Shown: positions 33,305-46,400 of the stretch, one piece after another | Position numbering within the stretch: position 1 is the stretch's first letter | Layout of the letters: each line of letters starts with the position of its first letter | Origin: Rhynchopus sp. YZ270_cl-10 | Lineage: Eukaryota; Euglenozoa; Diplonemea; Diplonemida; Diplonemidae | Reading direction: 5' to 3' | DNA: 64,000 nucleotides | NCBI GenBank assembly: GCA_964035575.1 | Contig: OZ037842.1 | Span: 930,001-994,000, forward strand | The notes under the pieces: model-generated | Database searches by the model: none | What the model saw: only the letters and a program-made list of their open reading frames with translations | Told to the model about the DNA's origin: nothing | Position numbers and translations under genes: made by a program

Positions 33305-35281
33305 AAATGCTTCCAAAACAACGCATCGAAAACAGCGCGATGAAACGCGTCCAAAACAGCGCGATGAAACGCGTCTAAAACAGCGCATCGAAAACAGCGC
33401 GATGAAACGCTTCCATAACAGCGCATCGAATACAGCGCGATGAAACGCTTCCATAACAGCGCATCGAATACAGCGCGATGAAACGCTTCCAAAACAGCGC
33501 ATCGATAACAGCGCGATGAAACGCTTCCAAAACAGCGCATCGAAAACAGCGCGATGAAACGCGTCCAAAACAGCGCATCGAAAACAGCGCGATGAAACGC
33601 GTCCAAAACAGCGCGATGAAACGCGTCTAAAACAGCGCATCGAAAACAGCGCGATGAAACGCTTCCATAACAGCGCATCGAATACAGCGCGATGAAACGC
33701 GTCCAAAACAGCGCATCGATAACAGCGCGATGAAACGCTTCCAAAACAGCGCATCGAAAACAGCGCGATGAAACGCGTCCAAAACAGCGCTTCGAAAACA
33801 GCGCGATGAAACGCTTCCATAACAGCGCATCGAATACAGCGCGATGAAACGCGTCCAAAACAGCGCATCGATAACAGCGCGATGAAACGCTTCCAAAACA
33901 GCGCATCGAAAACAGCGCGATGAAACGCTTCCATAACAGCGCATCGAATACAGCGCGATGAAACGCGTCCAAAACAGCGCGTCCAAAACAGCGCGATGAA
34001 ACGCTTCCAAAACAGCGCATCGAAAACAGCGCGATGAAACGCGTCCAAAACAGCGCTTCGAAAACAGCGCGATGAAATGCTTCCAAAACAATGCATCGAA
34101 AACAGCGCGATGAAACGCGTCCAAAACAGCGCGATGAAACGCGTCTAAAACAGCGCATCGAAAACAGCGCGATGAAACGCTTCCATAACAGCGCATCGAA
34201 AACAGCGCGATGAAACGCGTCCAAAACAACGCATCGATAACAGCGCGATGAAACGCTTCCATAACAGCGCATCGAAAACAGCGCGATGAAACGCGTCTAA
34301 AACAGCGCATCGAAAACAGCGCGATGAAACGCTTCCATAACAGCGCATCGAAAACAGCGCGATGAAACGCGTCCAAAACAACGCATCGAAAACAGCGCGA
34401 TGAAACGCTTCCATAACAGCGCATCGAAAACAGCGCGATGAAACGCGTCCAAAACAGCGCATCGAAAACAGCGCGATGAAACGCTTCCAAAACAACGCAT
34501 CGATAACAGCGCGATGAAACGCTTCCAAAACAACGCATCGAAAACAGCGCGAAGAAACGCGTCCAAAACAACGCATCGAAAACAGCGCGAAGAAACGCGT
34601 CCAAAACAGCGCATCGAAAACAGCGCGAAGAAACGCGTCCAAAACAACGCATCGAAAACAGCGCGATGAAACGCGTCCAAAACAACGCATCGAAAACAGC
34701 GCGAAGAAACGCGTCCAAAACAGCGCATCGAAAACAGCGCGAAGAAACGCGTCCAAAACAACGCATCGAAAACAGCGCGATGAAACGCGTGCAAAACAAC
34801 GCATCGATAACAGCGCGATGAAACGCGTGCAAAACAACGCATCGAAAACAGCGCGATGAAACGCGTCCAAAACAACGCATCGAAAACAGCGCGATGAAAC
34901 GCTTCCAAAACAGCGCATCGAAAACAGCGCGATGAAACGCGTCCAAAACAGCGCACCGATAACAGCGCGATGAAACGCGTCCAAAACAGCGCATCGAAAA
35001 CAGCGCGATGAAACGCGTGCAAAACAACGCATCGAAAACAGCGCGATGAAACGCGTCCAAAACAACGCATCGAAAACAGCGCGATGAAACGCTTCCAAAA
35101 CAGCGCATCGAAAACAGCGCGATGAAACGCGTCCAAAACAGCGCACCGATAACAGCGCGATGAAACGCGTCCAAAACAGCGCATCGATACGAGCGCGATG
35201 AAACGCTTCCAAAACAGCGCATCGAAAACAGCGCGATGAAACGCGTGCAAAACAACGCATCGAAAACAGCGCGATGAATTT
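33305..35281 (+). repeat. Satellite A array 5 (2.0 kb)
   Basis: Standard left junction. GAA-type units at about 34545-34750. At the right edge two extra units (with GTGCAAAACAACGC) follow the CATCGATACGAG signature, as in A7. Confidence 0.97.
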
Positions 35282-35293
35282 AGTTTTGCTAAT

Positions 35294-36071
35294 CCTTAAC
35301 ACTCCCTATTGATCGTGGTTGATGTATGCAAAGATCTGAAAAGAAACGAACAGATTCCCACGAACATGTGTCAACGACACAACCAACACAACGCTACCGA
35401 TGTGTGCGCAACGATCTGAACGCAACGAACGTAACCAACCGAACACAACCAACGCATCTCATCCAACACAACGGAACCGATGCGTGCGTCACTATCTGTA
35501 CGCAACGAACGTAACCAACCGAACACAACCAACGCAACGCAACCGCTCCATACGTTGCGCTCTGTACGTAACGATCTCTACACAACGAACGCAACGCATG
35601 CAACACTACGTAACCTATGTGTACGTAGCGATCTGCATGCAACGAACGCTACGTAACGAACGCAACGCAACCAACGCAACGAGTGGTTACAAACCCCCAC
35701 GCATGGTTCTCACACCGCGTTGGCACGTTTCCCAAGCCGCAAACCCGGTTACCTGCCTGAAAAACCGTGTTTTTGGCCAAAACGCCTGTTTTCCCTGTAG
35801 AATCCTTAAGAATCCTTAAGGAACGCACGGTTCCTAAGGCATTTTACACGTAAACTCGCGACACGAAAATAGGAATTAAAAACTAATCTCTCAGCGATCT
35901 GATTTAGTAAGAACTCGATTTTTGGCCCTATCTTTCCAATGCCGAAAAAATCTTACACTTTGGCGCCTCTGCGAGAAATGTCATTTTTTGGGGTACCCCG
36001 TCGGGGGTGCCAAGGGGTGGGGGGGTACGCCACAAAAGCAACCTTAAAAACCTTAACACAGAGTGTTAAGG
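35294..36071 (-). mobile_element. D element copy 5 (778 bp), directly between two A arrays
   Basis: No C element precedes it. It follows A5 via GCTAAT, as copies 1 and 7 do after A1 and A7. Confidence 0.85.
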
Positions 36072-37913
36072 AAATGCTTCCAAAACAACGCATCGAAAAC
36101 AGCGCGATGAAACGCGTCCAAAACAGCGCGATGAAACGCGTCTAAAACAGCGCATCGAAAACAGCGCGATGAAACGCTTCCATAACAGCGCATCGAATAC
36201 AGCGCGATGAAACGCGTCCAAAACAGCGCATCGATAACAGCGCGATGAAACGCTTCCAAAACAGCGCATCGAAAACAGCGCGATGAAACGCGTCCAAAAC
36301 AGCGCTTCGAAAACAGCGCGATGAAACGCTTCCATAACAGCGCATCGAATACAGCGCGATGAAACGCGTCCAAAACAGCGCATCGATAACAGCGCGATGA
36401 AACGCTTCCAAAACAGCGCATCGAAAACAGCGCGATGAAACGCGTCCAAAACAGCGCTTCGAAAACAGCGCGATGAAACGCTTCCATAACAGCGCATCGA
36501 ATACAGCGCGATGAAACGCGTCCAAAACAGCGCATCGATAACAGCGCGATGAAACGCTTCCAAAACAGCGCATCGAAAACAGCGCGATGAAACGCTTCCA
36601 TAACAGCGCATCGAATACAGCGCGATGAAACGCGTCCAAAACAGCGCGTCCAAAACAGCGCGATGAAACGCTTCCAAAACAGCGCATCGAAAACAGCGCG
36701 ATGAAACGCGTCCAAAACAGCGCTTCGAAAACAGCGCGATGAAATGCTTCCAAAACAATGCATCGAAAACAGCGCGATGAAACGCGTCCAAAACAGCGCG
36801 ATGAAACGCGTCTAAAACAGCGCATCGAAAACAGCGCGATGAAACGCTTCCATAACAGCGCATCGAAAACAGCGCGATGAAACGCGTCCAAAACAACGCA
36901 TCGATAACAGCGCGATGAAACGCTTCCAAAACAACGCATCGAAAACAGCGCGAAGAAACGCGTCCAAAACAACGCATCGAAAACAGCGCGAAGAAACGCG
37001 TCCAAAACAGCGCATCGAAAACAGCGCGAAGAAACGCGTCCAAAACAACGCATCGAAAACAGCGCGATGAAACGCGTCCAAAACAACGCATCGAAAACAG
37101 CGCGAAGAAACGCGTCCAAAACAGCGCATCGAAAACAGCGCGAAGAAACGCGTCCAAAACAACGCATCGAAAACAGCGCGATGAAACGCTTCCAAAACAA
37201 CGCATCGAAAACAGCGCGAAGAAACGCGTCCAAAACAACGCATCGAAAACAGCGCGATGAAACGCGTGCAAAACAACGCATCGATAACAGCGCGATGAAA
37301 CGCGTGCAAAACAACGCATCGAAAACAGCGCGATGAAACGCGTCCAAAACAACGCATCGAAAACAGCGCGATGAAACGCTTCCAAAACAGCGCATCGAAA
37401 ACAGCGCGATGAAACGCGTCCAAAACAGCGCACCGATAACAGCGCGATGAAACGCGTCCAAAACAGCGCATCGAAAACAGCGCGATGAAACGCGTGCAAA
37501 ACAACGCATCGAAAACAGCACGATGAAACGCGTCCAAAACAACGCATCGAAAACAGCGCGATGAAACGCTTCCAAAACAGCGCATCGAAAACAGCGCGAT
37601 GAAACGCGTCCAAAACGGCGCACCGATAACAGCGCGATGAAACGCGTCCAAAACAGCGCATCGAAAACAGCGCGATGAAACGCGTGCAAAACAACGCATC
37701 GAAAACAGCGCGATGAAACGCGTCCAAAACAACGCATCGAAAACAGCGCGATGAAACGCTTCCAAAACAGCGCATCGAAAACAGCGCGATGAAACGCGTC
37801 CAAAACAGCGCACCGATAACAGCGCGATGAAACGCGTCCAAAACAGCGCATCGATACGAGCGCGATGAAACGCTTCCAAAACAGCGCATCGAAAACAGCG
37901 CGATGAATTTAGT
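36072..37913 (+). repeat. Satellite A array 6 (1.8 kb)
   Basis: The left part skips several units present in A5 (the GATAACAGC/GAATACAGC block appears twice in order). GAA-type units at 36950-37220. Private variants include AACGGCGCACC near 37616. Ends GATGAATTTAGTTTTGCTAATTT. Confidence 0.97.
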
Positions 37914-37924
37914 TTTGCTAATTT

Positions 37925-38947
37925 CCTTAACACTCGGTGTTAAGGTCTTTAAGGTTGCTTCACCACCCCACCCACCCACCCTAAGGCACCCCCCCCCCCA
38001 GGGTGGGTTTCGGCCATTTTTTTTCAGGTCCCTAAACGTCCAAAGAGGTCAAAAAAGTGGATTCTTGGGAAGATAGGAGGTTTTTAGGAGACTTTCTCTG
38101 AAGCAAAGACCTCCAAACCCTGACAGACCCTGAAACCAGGGTGTCGCGAGTACCCCTTTTTTACACGTGTTTCTTAAGGCTTCTACAGGGTTCTACAGGC
38201 AAAACAGCCGTTTTGGCCAAAAACCCGGTTTTTCAGGCAGGCAACCGGGTTTGCGGCTTGGGAAACGTGCCAGAGCGGTGTGAGAACCATGCGTGGGGGT
38301 TTGTAACCACTCGTTGCGTTGGTTGCGTTGCCTTCGCTACGTTGCGTACACATAGCTACGAGCACACCGGTTACGTTGTGTTGCATACGTTGCGTTCGTT
38401 GTGTAGAGATGGTTACGTACAGAGCGCAACGTACGGAGCGGTTGCGTTGCGTTGGTTGTGTTCGGTTGGTTACGTTCGTTGCGTTCCGATCGTTACGTAC
38501 ACATCGGTTGCGTTGCGTTGCATGCGTTGCGTTCGTTGTGTAGAGATCGATATGTACAGATCGCAACGTACGCATAGGTTGCGTTGTGTTGCACGCGTTG
38601 CATACAGAACGCAACGTACACACAGGTTGCGTTGCATCCGTTGCGTTGGTTGTGTTCGTTTCGTTACGTTCGTTGCGTTCCGATCGTTACGTACACATCG
38701 GTTGCGTTGCGTTGCATGCGTTGTGTTCGTTATGTTGAGATCGATATATACAGATCGCAACGTACGCATAGGTTGCGTTGGTTGTGTTGCATCCGTTACG
38801 TTGCGTTCGTTGCGTTCTGATCGTTACGTACACATAGGTTGCGTTGCGTTGCATGCTTTGGTTGCATACGGATCGTAACGTATAGAGCGGATCCGTTTCA
38901 TTGTGTTCGGTTGCGTTTATCAACCACACCAGCCAGGAGTGTTAAGG
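37925..38947 (+). mobile_element. C element 9, intermediate form (1023 bp)
   Basis: Core variant with CAGCCGTTTTGGCC. The B region is about 590 bp of strongly degenerate, non-homogenised units (GATCGATATGTACAG, GCACGCGTTGCATAC). It may represent a state before B-array expansion. Confidence 0.8.
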
Positions 38948-38967
38948 ATTGCCAAAAAAAACTAAAT

Positions 38968-39646
38968 CCTTAACACTCGGTGTTAAGGTCTTTAAGGTTG
39001 CTTCACCACCCCACCCACCCACCCTAAGGCACCCCCCCCCCAGGGGTGGGTTTCGGCCATTTTTTTTCAGGTCCCTAAACGTCCAAAGAGGTCAAAAAAG
39101 TGGATTCTTGGGAAGATAGGAGGTTTTTAGGAGACTTTCTCTGAAGCAAAGACCTCCAAACCCTGACAGACCCTGAAACCAGGGTGTCGCGAGTACCCCT
39201 TTTTTACACGTGTTTCTTAAGGCTTCTACAGGGTTCTACAGGCAAAACAGGCGTTTTGGCCAAAAACCCGGTTTTTCAGGCAGGTAACCGGTTTTGCGGC
39301 TTCGGAAACGTGCCAGAGGGGTGTGAGAACCATGCGTGGGGGTTTGTAACCACTCGTTGCGTTGCCTTCGTTGCGTACACATAGCTACGTACACACCGGT
39401 TACGTTGTGTTGCATGCGTTGCGTTCGTTGTGTAGAGATCGTTACGTACAGAGCGCAACGTACGGAGCGGTTGCGTTGCGTTGGTTGTGTTCGGTTGGTT
39501 ACGTTCGTTGCGTTCCGATCGCTACGTACACATCGGTTGCGTTGCGTTGCATGCGTTGGTTGCATACGGATCGTAACGTATAGAGCGGCTCCGTTTCCTT
39601 GTGTTCGGTTGCGTTTATCAACCACACCAGCCAGTGAGTGTTAAGG
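38968..39646 (+). mobile_element. C element 10, short form (679 bp)
   Basis: Same as C2, C6 and C8. The preceding spacer ends ACTAAAT directly before CCTTAACAC. Confidence 0.85.
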
Positions 39647-39666
39647 ATTGCCAAAAAAAACTAAAT

Positions 39667-40444
39667 CCTTAACACTCCCTATTGATCGTGGTTGATGTAT
39701 GCAAAGATCTGAAAAGAAACGAACAGATTCCCACGAACATGTGTCAACGACACAACCAACACAACGCTACCGATGTGTGCGCAACGATCTGAACGCAACG
39801 AACGTAACCAACCGAACACAACCAACGCATCTCATCCAACACAACGGAACCGATGCGTGCGTCACTATCTGTACGCAACGAACGTAACCAACCGAACACA
39901 ACCAACGCAACGCAACCGCTCCATACGTTGCGCTCTGTACGTAACGATCTCTACACAACGAACGCAACGCATGCAACACTACGTAACCTATGTGTACGTA
40001 GCGATCTGCATGCAACGAACGCTACGTAACGAACGCAACGCAACCAACGCAACGAGTGGTTACAAACCCCCACGCATGGTTCTCACACCGCGTTGGCACG
40101 TTTCCCAAGCCGCAAACCCGGTTACCTGCCTGAAAAACCGTGTTTTTGGCCAAAACGCCTGTTTTCCCTGTAGAATCCTTAAGAATCCTTAAGGAACGCA
40201 CGGTTCCTAAGGCATTTTACACGTAAACTCGCGACACGAAAATAGGAATTAAAAACTAATCTCTCAGCGATCTGATTTAGTAAGAACTCGATTTTTGGCC
40301 CTATCTTTCCAATGCCGAAAAAATCTTACACTTTGGCGCCTCTGCGAGAAATGTCATTTTTTGGGGTACCCCGTCGGGGGTGCCAAGGGGTGGGGGGGTA
40401 CGCCACAAAAGCAACCTTAAAAACCTTAACACAGAGTGTTAAGG
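39667..40444 (-). mobile_element. D element copy 6 (778 bp)
   Basis: Lies between C10 and the giant array A7. Same termini as the other D copies. Confidence 0.85.
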
Positions 40445-43400
40445 AAATGCTTCCAAAACAACGCATCGAAAACAGCGCGATGAAACGCGTCCAAAACAGC
40501 GCGATGAAACGCGTCTAAAACAGCGCATCGAAAACAGCGCGATGAAACGCTTCCATAACAGCGCATCGAATACAGCGCGATGAAACGCTTCCATAACAGC
40601 GCATCGAATACAGCGCGATGAAACGCTTCCAAAACAGCGCATCGATAACAGCGCGATGAAACGCTTCCAAAACAGCGCATCGAAAACAGCGCGATGAAAC
40701 GCGTCCAAAACAGCGCATCGAAAACAGCGCGATGAAACGCGTCCAAAACAGCGCGATGAAACGCGTCCAAAACAGCGCGATGAAACGCGTCTAAAACAGC
40801 GCATCGAAAACAGCGCGATGAAACGCTTCCATAACAGCGCATCGAATACAGCGCGATGAAACGCGTCCAAAACAGCGCATCGATAACAGCGCGATGAAAC
40901 GCTTCCAAAACAGCGCATCGAAAACAGCGCGATGAAACGCTTCCAAAACAGCGCTTCGAAAACAGCGCGATGAAACGCTTCCATAACAGCGCATCGAATA
41001 CAGCGCGATGAAACGCGTCCAAAACAGCGCGTCCAAAACAGCGCGATGAAACGCTTCCAAAACAGCGCATCGAAAACAGCGCGATGAAACGCGTCCAAAA
41101 CAGCGCTTCGAAAACAGCGCGATGAAATGCTTCCAAAACAATGCATCGAAAACAGCGCGATGAAACGCGTCCAAAACAGCGCGATGAAACGCGTCTAAAA
41201 CAGCGCATCGAAAACAGCGCGATGAAACGCTTCCATAACAGCGCATCGAAAACAGCGCGATGAAACGCGTCCAAAACAGCGCATCGAAAACAGCGCGATG
41301 AAACGCTTCCAAAACAACGCATCGATAACAGCGCGATGAAACGCTTCCAAAACAACGCATCGAAAACAGCGCGAAGAAACGCGTCCAAAACAACGCATCG
41401 AAAACAGCGCGAAGAAACGCGTCCAAAACAGCGCATCGAAAACAGCGCGATGAAACGCTTCCATAACAGCGCATCGAAAACAGCGCGATGAAACGCGTCC
41501 AAAACAGCGCATCGAAAACAGCGCGATGAAACGCTTCCAAAACAACGCATCGATAACAGCGCGATGAAACGCTTCCAAAACAACGCATCGAAAACAGCGC
41601 GAAGAAACGCGTCCAAAACAACGCATCGAAAACAGCGCGATGAAACGCGTGCAAAACAACGCATCGATAACAGCGCGATGAAACGCGTGCAAAACAACGC
41701 ATCGAAAACAGCGCGATGAAACGCGTCCAAAACAGCGCACCGATAACAGCGCGATGAAACGCGTCCAAAACAGCGCATCGAAAACAGCGCGATGAAACGC
41801 GTGCAAAACAACGCATCGAAAACAGCGCGATGAAACGCGTCCAAAACAACGCATCGAAAACAGCGCGATGAAACGCTTCCAAAACAGCGCATCGAAAACA
41901 GCGCGATGAAACGCGTCCAAAACAGCGCACCGATAACAGCGCGATGAAACGCGTCCAAAACAGCGCATCGATACGAGCGCGATGAAACGCTTCCAAAACA
42001 GCGCATCGAAAACAGCGCGATGAAACGCGTGCAAAACAACGCATCGAAAACAGCGCGATGAAACGCGTCCAAAACAGCGCATCGATACGAGCGCGATGAA
42101 ACGCGTCCAACACAGCGCGTCGAAAACAGCGCGATGAAACGCTTCCAAAACAGCGCATCGAAAACAGCACGATGAAACGCGTCCAAAACAGCGCATCGAA
42201 AACAGCGCGATGAAACGCGTGCAAAACAACGCATCGAAAACAGCGCGATGAAACGCGTCCAAAACAACGCATCGAAAACAGCGCGATGAAACGCTTCCAA
42301 AACAGCGCACCGATAACAGCGCGATGAAACGCTTCCAAAACAGCGCATCGAAAACAGCACGATGAAACGCGTCCAAAACAGCGCATCGAAAACAGCGCGA
42401 TGAAACGCATCCAAAACAGCGCATCGAAAACAGCGCGATGAAACGCTTCCAAAACAGCGCATCGAAAACAGCGCGATGAAACGCTTCCAAAACAGCGCAT
42501 CGAAAACAGCGCGATGAAACGCGTCCAAAACAGCGCGATGAAACGCTTCCAAAACAGCGCATCGAAAACAGCGCGATGAAACGCTTCTAAAACAGCGCAT
42601 CGAAAACAGCGCGATGAAACGCTTCCAAAACAGCGCATCGAAAACAGCGCGATGAAACGCTTCCAAAACAGCGCATCGAAAACAGCGCGATGAAACGCGT
42701 CCAAAACAGCGCGATGAAACGCTTCCAAAACAGCGCATCGAAAACAGCGCGATGAAACGCTTCTAAAACAGCGCATCGAAAACAGCGCGATGAAACGCTT
42801 CTAAAACAGCGCATCGAAAACAGCGCGATGAAACGCTTCCAAAACAGCGCATCGAAAACAGCGCGATGAAACGCTTCCATAACAGCGCATCGAATACAGC
42901 GCGATGAAACGCTTCCAAAACAACGCATCGAAAACAGCGCGATGAAACGCTTCCAAAACAGCGCATCGAAAACAGCGCGATGAAACGCTTCCAAAACAGC
43001 GCATCGAAAACAGCGCGATGAAACGCGTCCAAAACAGCGCGATGAAACGCTTCCAAAACAGCGCATCGAAAACAGCGCGATGAAACGCTTCCATAACAGC
43101 GCATCGAATACAGCGCGATGAAACGCGTCCAAAACAGCGCATCGAAAACAGCGCGATGAAACGCTTCTAAAACAGCGCATCGAAAACAGCGCGATGAAAC
43201 GCTTCTAAAACAGCGCATCGAAAACAGCGCGATGAAACGCTTCCAAAACAGCGCATCGAAAACAGCGCGATGAAACGCGTCCAAAACAGCGCATCGAAAA
43301 CAGCGCGATGAAACGCGTCCAAAACAGCGCATCGAAAACAGCGCGGTGAAACGCGTCCAAAACAGCGCGATGAAACGCGTCCAAAACAGCGCGTCCAAAA

Positions 43401-46400
43401 CAGCGCGATGAAACGCGTCCAAAACAGCGCGTCCAAAACAGCGCGATGAAACGCTTCCATAACAGCGCATCGAATACAGCGCGATGAAACGCGTCCAAAA
43501 CAGCGCGTCCAAAACAGCGCGATGAAACGCTTCCAAAACAACGCATCGAAAACAGCGCGATGAAACGCGTCCAAAACAGCGCGATGAAACGCGTCTAAAA
43601 CAGCGCATCGAAAACAGCGCGATGAAACGCTTCCAAAACAACGCATCGAAAACAGCGCGATGAAACGCGTCCAAAACAGCGCGATGAAACGCGTCCAAAA
43701 CAGCGCGTCCAAAACAGCGCGATGAAACGCTTCCAAAACAACGCATCGAAAACAGCGCGATGAAACGCGTCCAAAACAGCGCGATGAAACGCGTCTAAAA
43801 CAGCGCATCGAAAACAGCGCGATGAAACGCTTCCAAAACAACGCATCGAAAACAGCGCGATGAAACGCGTCCAAAACAGCGCGATGAAACGCGTCTAAAA
43901 CAGCGCTTCGAAAACAGCGCGATGAAACGCTTCCAAAACAACGCATCGAAAACAGCGCGATGAAACGCGTCCAAAACAGCGCGATGAAACGCGTCTAAAA
44001 CAGCGCATCGAAAACAGCGCGATGAAACGCGTGCAAAACAGCGCACCGATAACAGCGCGATGAAACGCGTCCAAAACAGCGCATCGAAAACAGCGCGATG
44101 AAACGCGTCCAAAACAACGCATCGAAAACAGCGCGATGAAACGCGTCCAAAACAACGCATCGAAAACAGCGCGATGAAACGCTTCCAAAACAGCGCATCG
44201 AAAACAGCGCGATGAAACGCTTACAAAACAGCGAACCGATAACAGCGCGATGAAACGCGTCCAAAACAGCGCATCGATACGAGCGCGATGAAACGCGTCC
44301 AACACAGCGCGTCGAAAACAGCGCGATGAAACGCTTCCAAAACAACGCATCGAAAACAGCACGATGAAACGCGTCCAAAACAGCGCATCGAAAACAGCGC
44401 GATGAAACGCTTCCAAAACAGCGCATCGAAAACAGCGCGATGAAACGCTTCCAAAACAGCGCGATGAAACGCGTCTAAAACAGCGCTTCGAAAACAGCGC
44501 GATGAAATGCTTCCAAAACAACGCATCGAAAACAGCGCGATGAAACGCGTCCAAAACAGCGCGATGAAACGCGTCTAAAACAGCGCATCGAAAACAGCGC
44601 GATGAAACGCTTCCATAACAGCGCATCGAATACAGCGCGATGAAACGCGTCCAAAACAGCGCATCGATAACAGCGCGATGAAACGCGTCTAAAACAGCGC
44701 TTCGAAAACAGCGCGATGAAATGCTTCTAAAACAGCGCATCGAAAACAGCGCGATGAAACGCGTCCAAAACAGCGCGATGAAACGCGTCTAAAACAGCGC
44801 ATCGAAAACAGCGCGATGAAACGCTTCCAAAACAGCGCATCGAAAACAGCGCGATGAAACGCGTCCAAAACAGCGCGATGAAACGCTTCCAAAACAGCGC
44901 ATCGAAAACAGCGCGATGAAACGCTTCCAAAACAGCGCATCGAAAACAGCGCGATGAAACGCGTCCAAAACAGCGCGATGAAACGCTTCCAAAACAACGC
45001 ATCGAAAACAGCGCGATGAAACGCATCCAAAACAGCGCATCGAAAACAGCGCGATGAAACGCTTCCAAAACAGCGCATCGAAAACAGCGCGATGAAACGC
45101 TTCCAAAACAGCGCATCGAAAACAGCGCGATGAAACGCGTCCAAAACAGCGCGATGAAACGCTTCCAAAACAGCGCATCGAAAACAGCGCGATGAAACGC
45201 GTCCAAAACAGCGCGATGAAACGCTTCCAAAACAGCGCATCGAAAACAGCGCGATGAAACGCTTCTAAAACAGCGCATCGAAAACAGCGCGATGAAACGC
45301 TTCTAAAACAGCGCATCGAAAACAGCGCGATGAAACGCTTCCAAAACAGCGCATCGAAAACAGCGCGATGAAACGCGTCCAAAACAGCGCGATGAAACGC
45401 TTCCAAAACAGCGCATCGAAAACAGCGCGATGAAACGCTTCCAAAACAGCGCATCGAAAACAGCGCGATGAAACGCTTCCAAAACAACGCATCGAAAACA
45501 GCGCGATGAAACGCATCCAAAACAGCGCATCGAAAACAGCGCGATGAAACGCTTCCAAAACAGCGCATCGAAAACAGCGCGATGAAACGCTTCCAAAACA
45601 GCGCATCGAAAACAGCGCGATGAAACGCGTCCAAAACAGCGCGATGAAACGCTTCCAAAACAGCGCATCGAAAACAGCGCGATGAAACGCTTCCATAACA
45701 GCGCATCGAATACAGCGCGATGAAACGCGTCCAAAACAGCGCATCGAAAACAGCGCGATGAAACGCGTCCAAAACAGCGCGATGAAACGCTTCCAAAACA
45801 GCGCATCGAAAACAGCGCGATGAAACGCTTCCATAACAGCGCATCGAATACAGCGCGATGAAACGCTTCTAAAACAGCGCATCGAAAACAGCGCGATGAA
45901 ACGCTTCTAAAACAGCGCATCGAAAACAGCGCGATGAAACGCTTCCAAAACAGCGCATCGAAAACAGCGCGATGAAACGCGTCCAAAACAGCGCATCGAA
46001 AACAGCGCGATGAAACGCGTCCAAAACAGCGCATCGAAAACAGCGCGATGAAACGCGTCCAAAACACCGCATCGATAACAGCGCGATGAAACGCGTCCAA
46101 AACAGCGCGATGAAACGCGTCCAAAACAGCGCGTCCAAAACAGCGCGATGAAACGCTTCCATAACAGCGCATCGAATACAGCGCGATGAAACGCGTCCAA
46201 AACAGCGCGTCCAAAACAGCGCGATGAAACGCTTCCAAAACAGCGCTTCGAAAACAGCGCGATGAAATGCTTCCAAAACAACGCATCGAAAACAGCGCGA
46301 TGAAACGCGTCCAAAACAGCGCTTCGAAAACAGCGCGATGAAATGCTTCCAAAACAACGCATCGAAAACAGCGCGATGAAACGCGTCCAAAACAGCGCGA

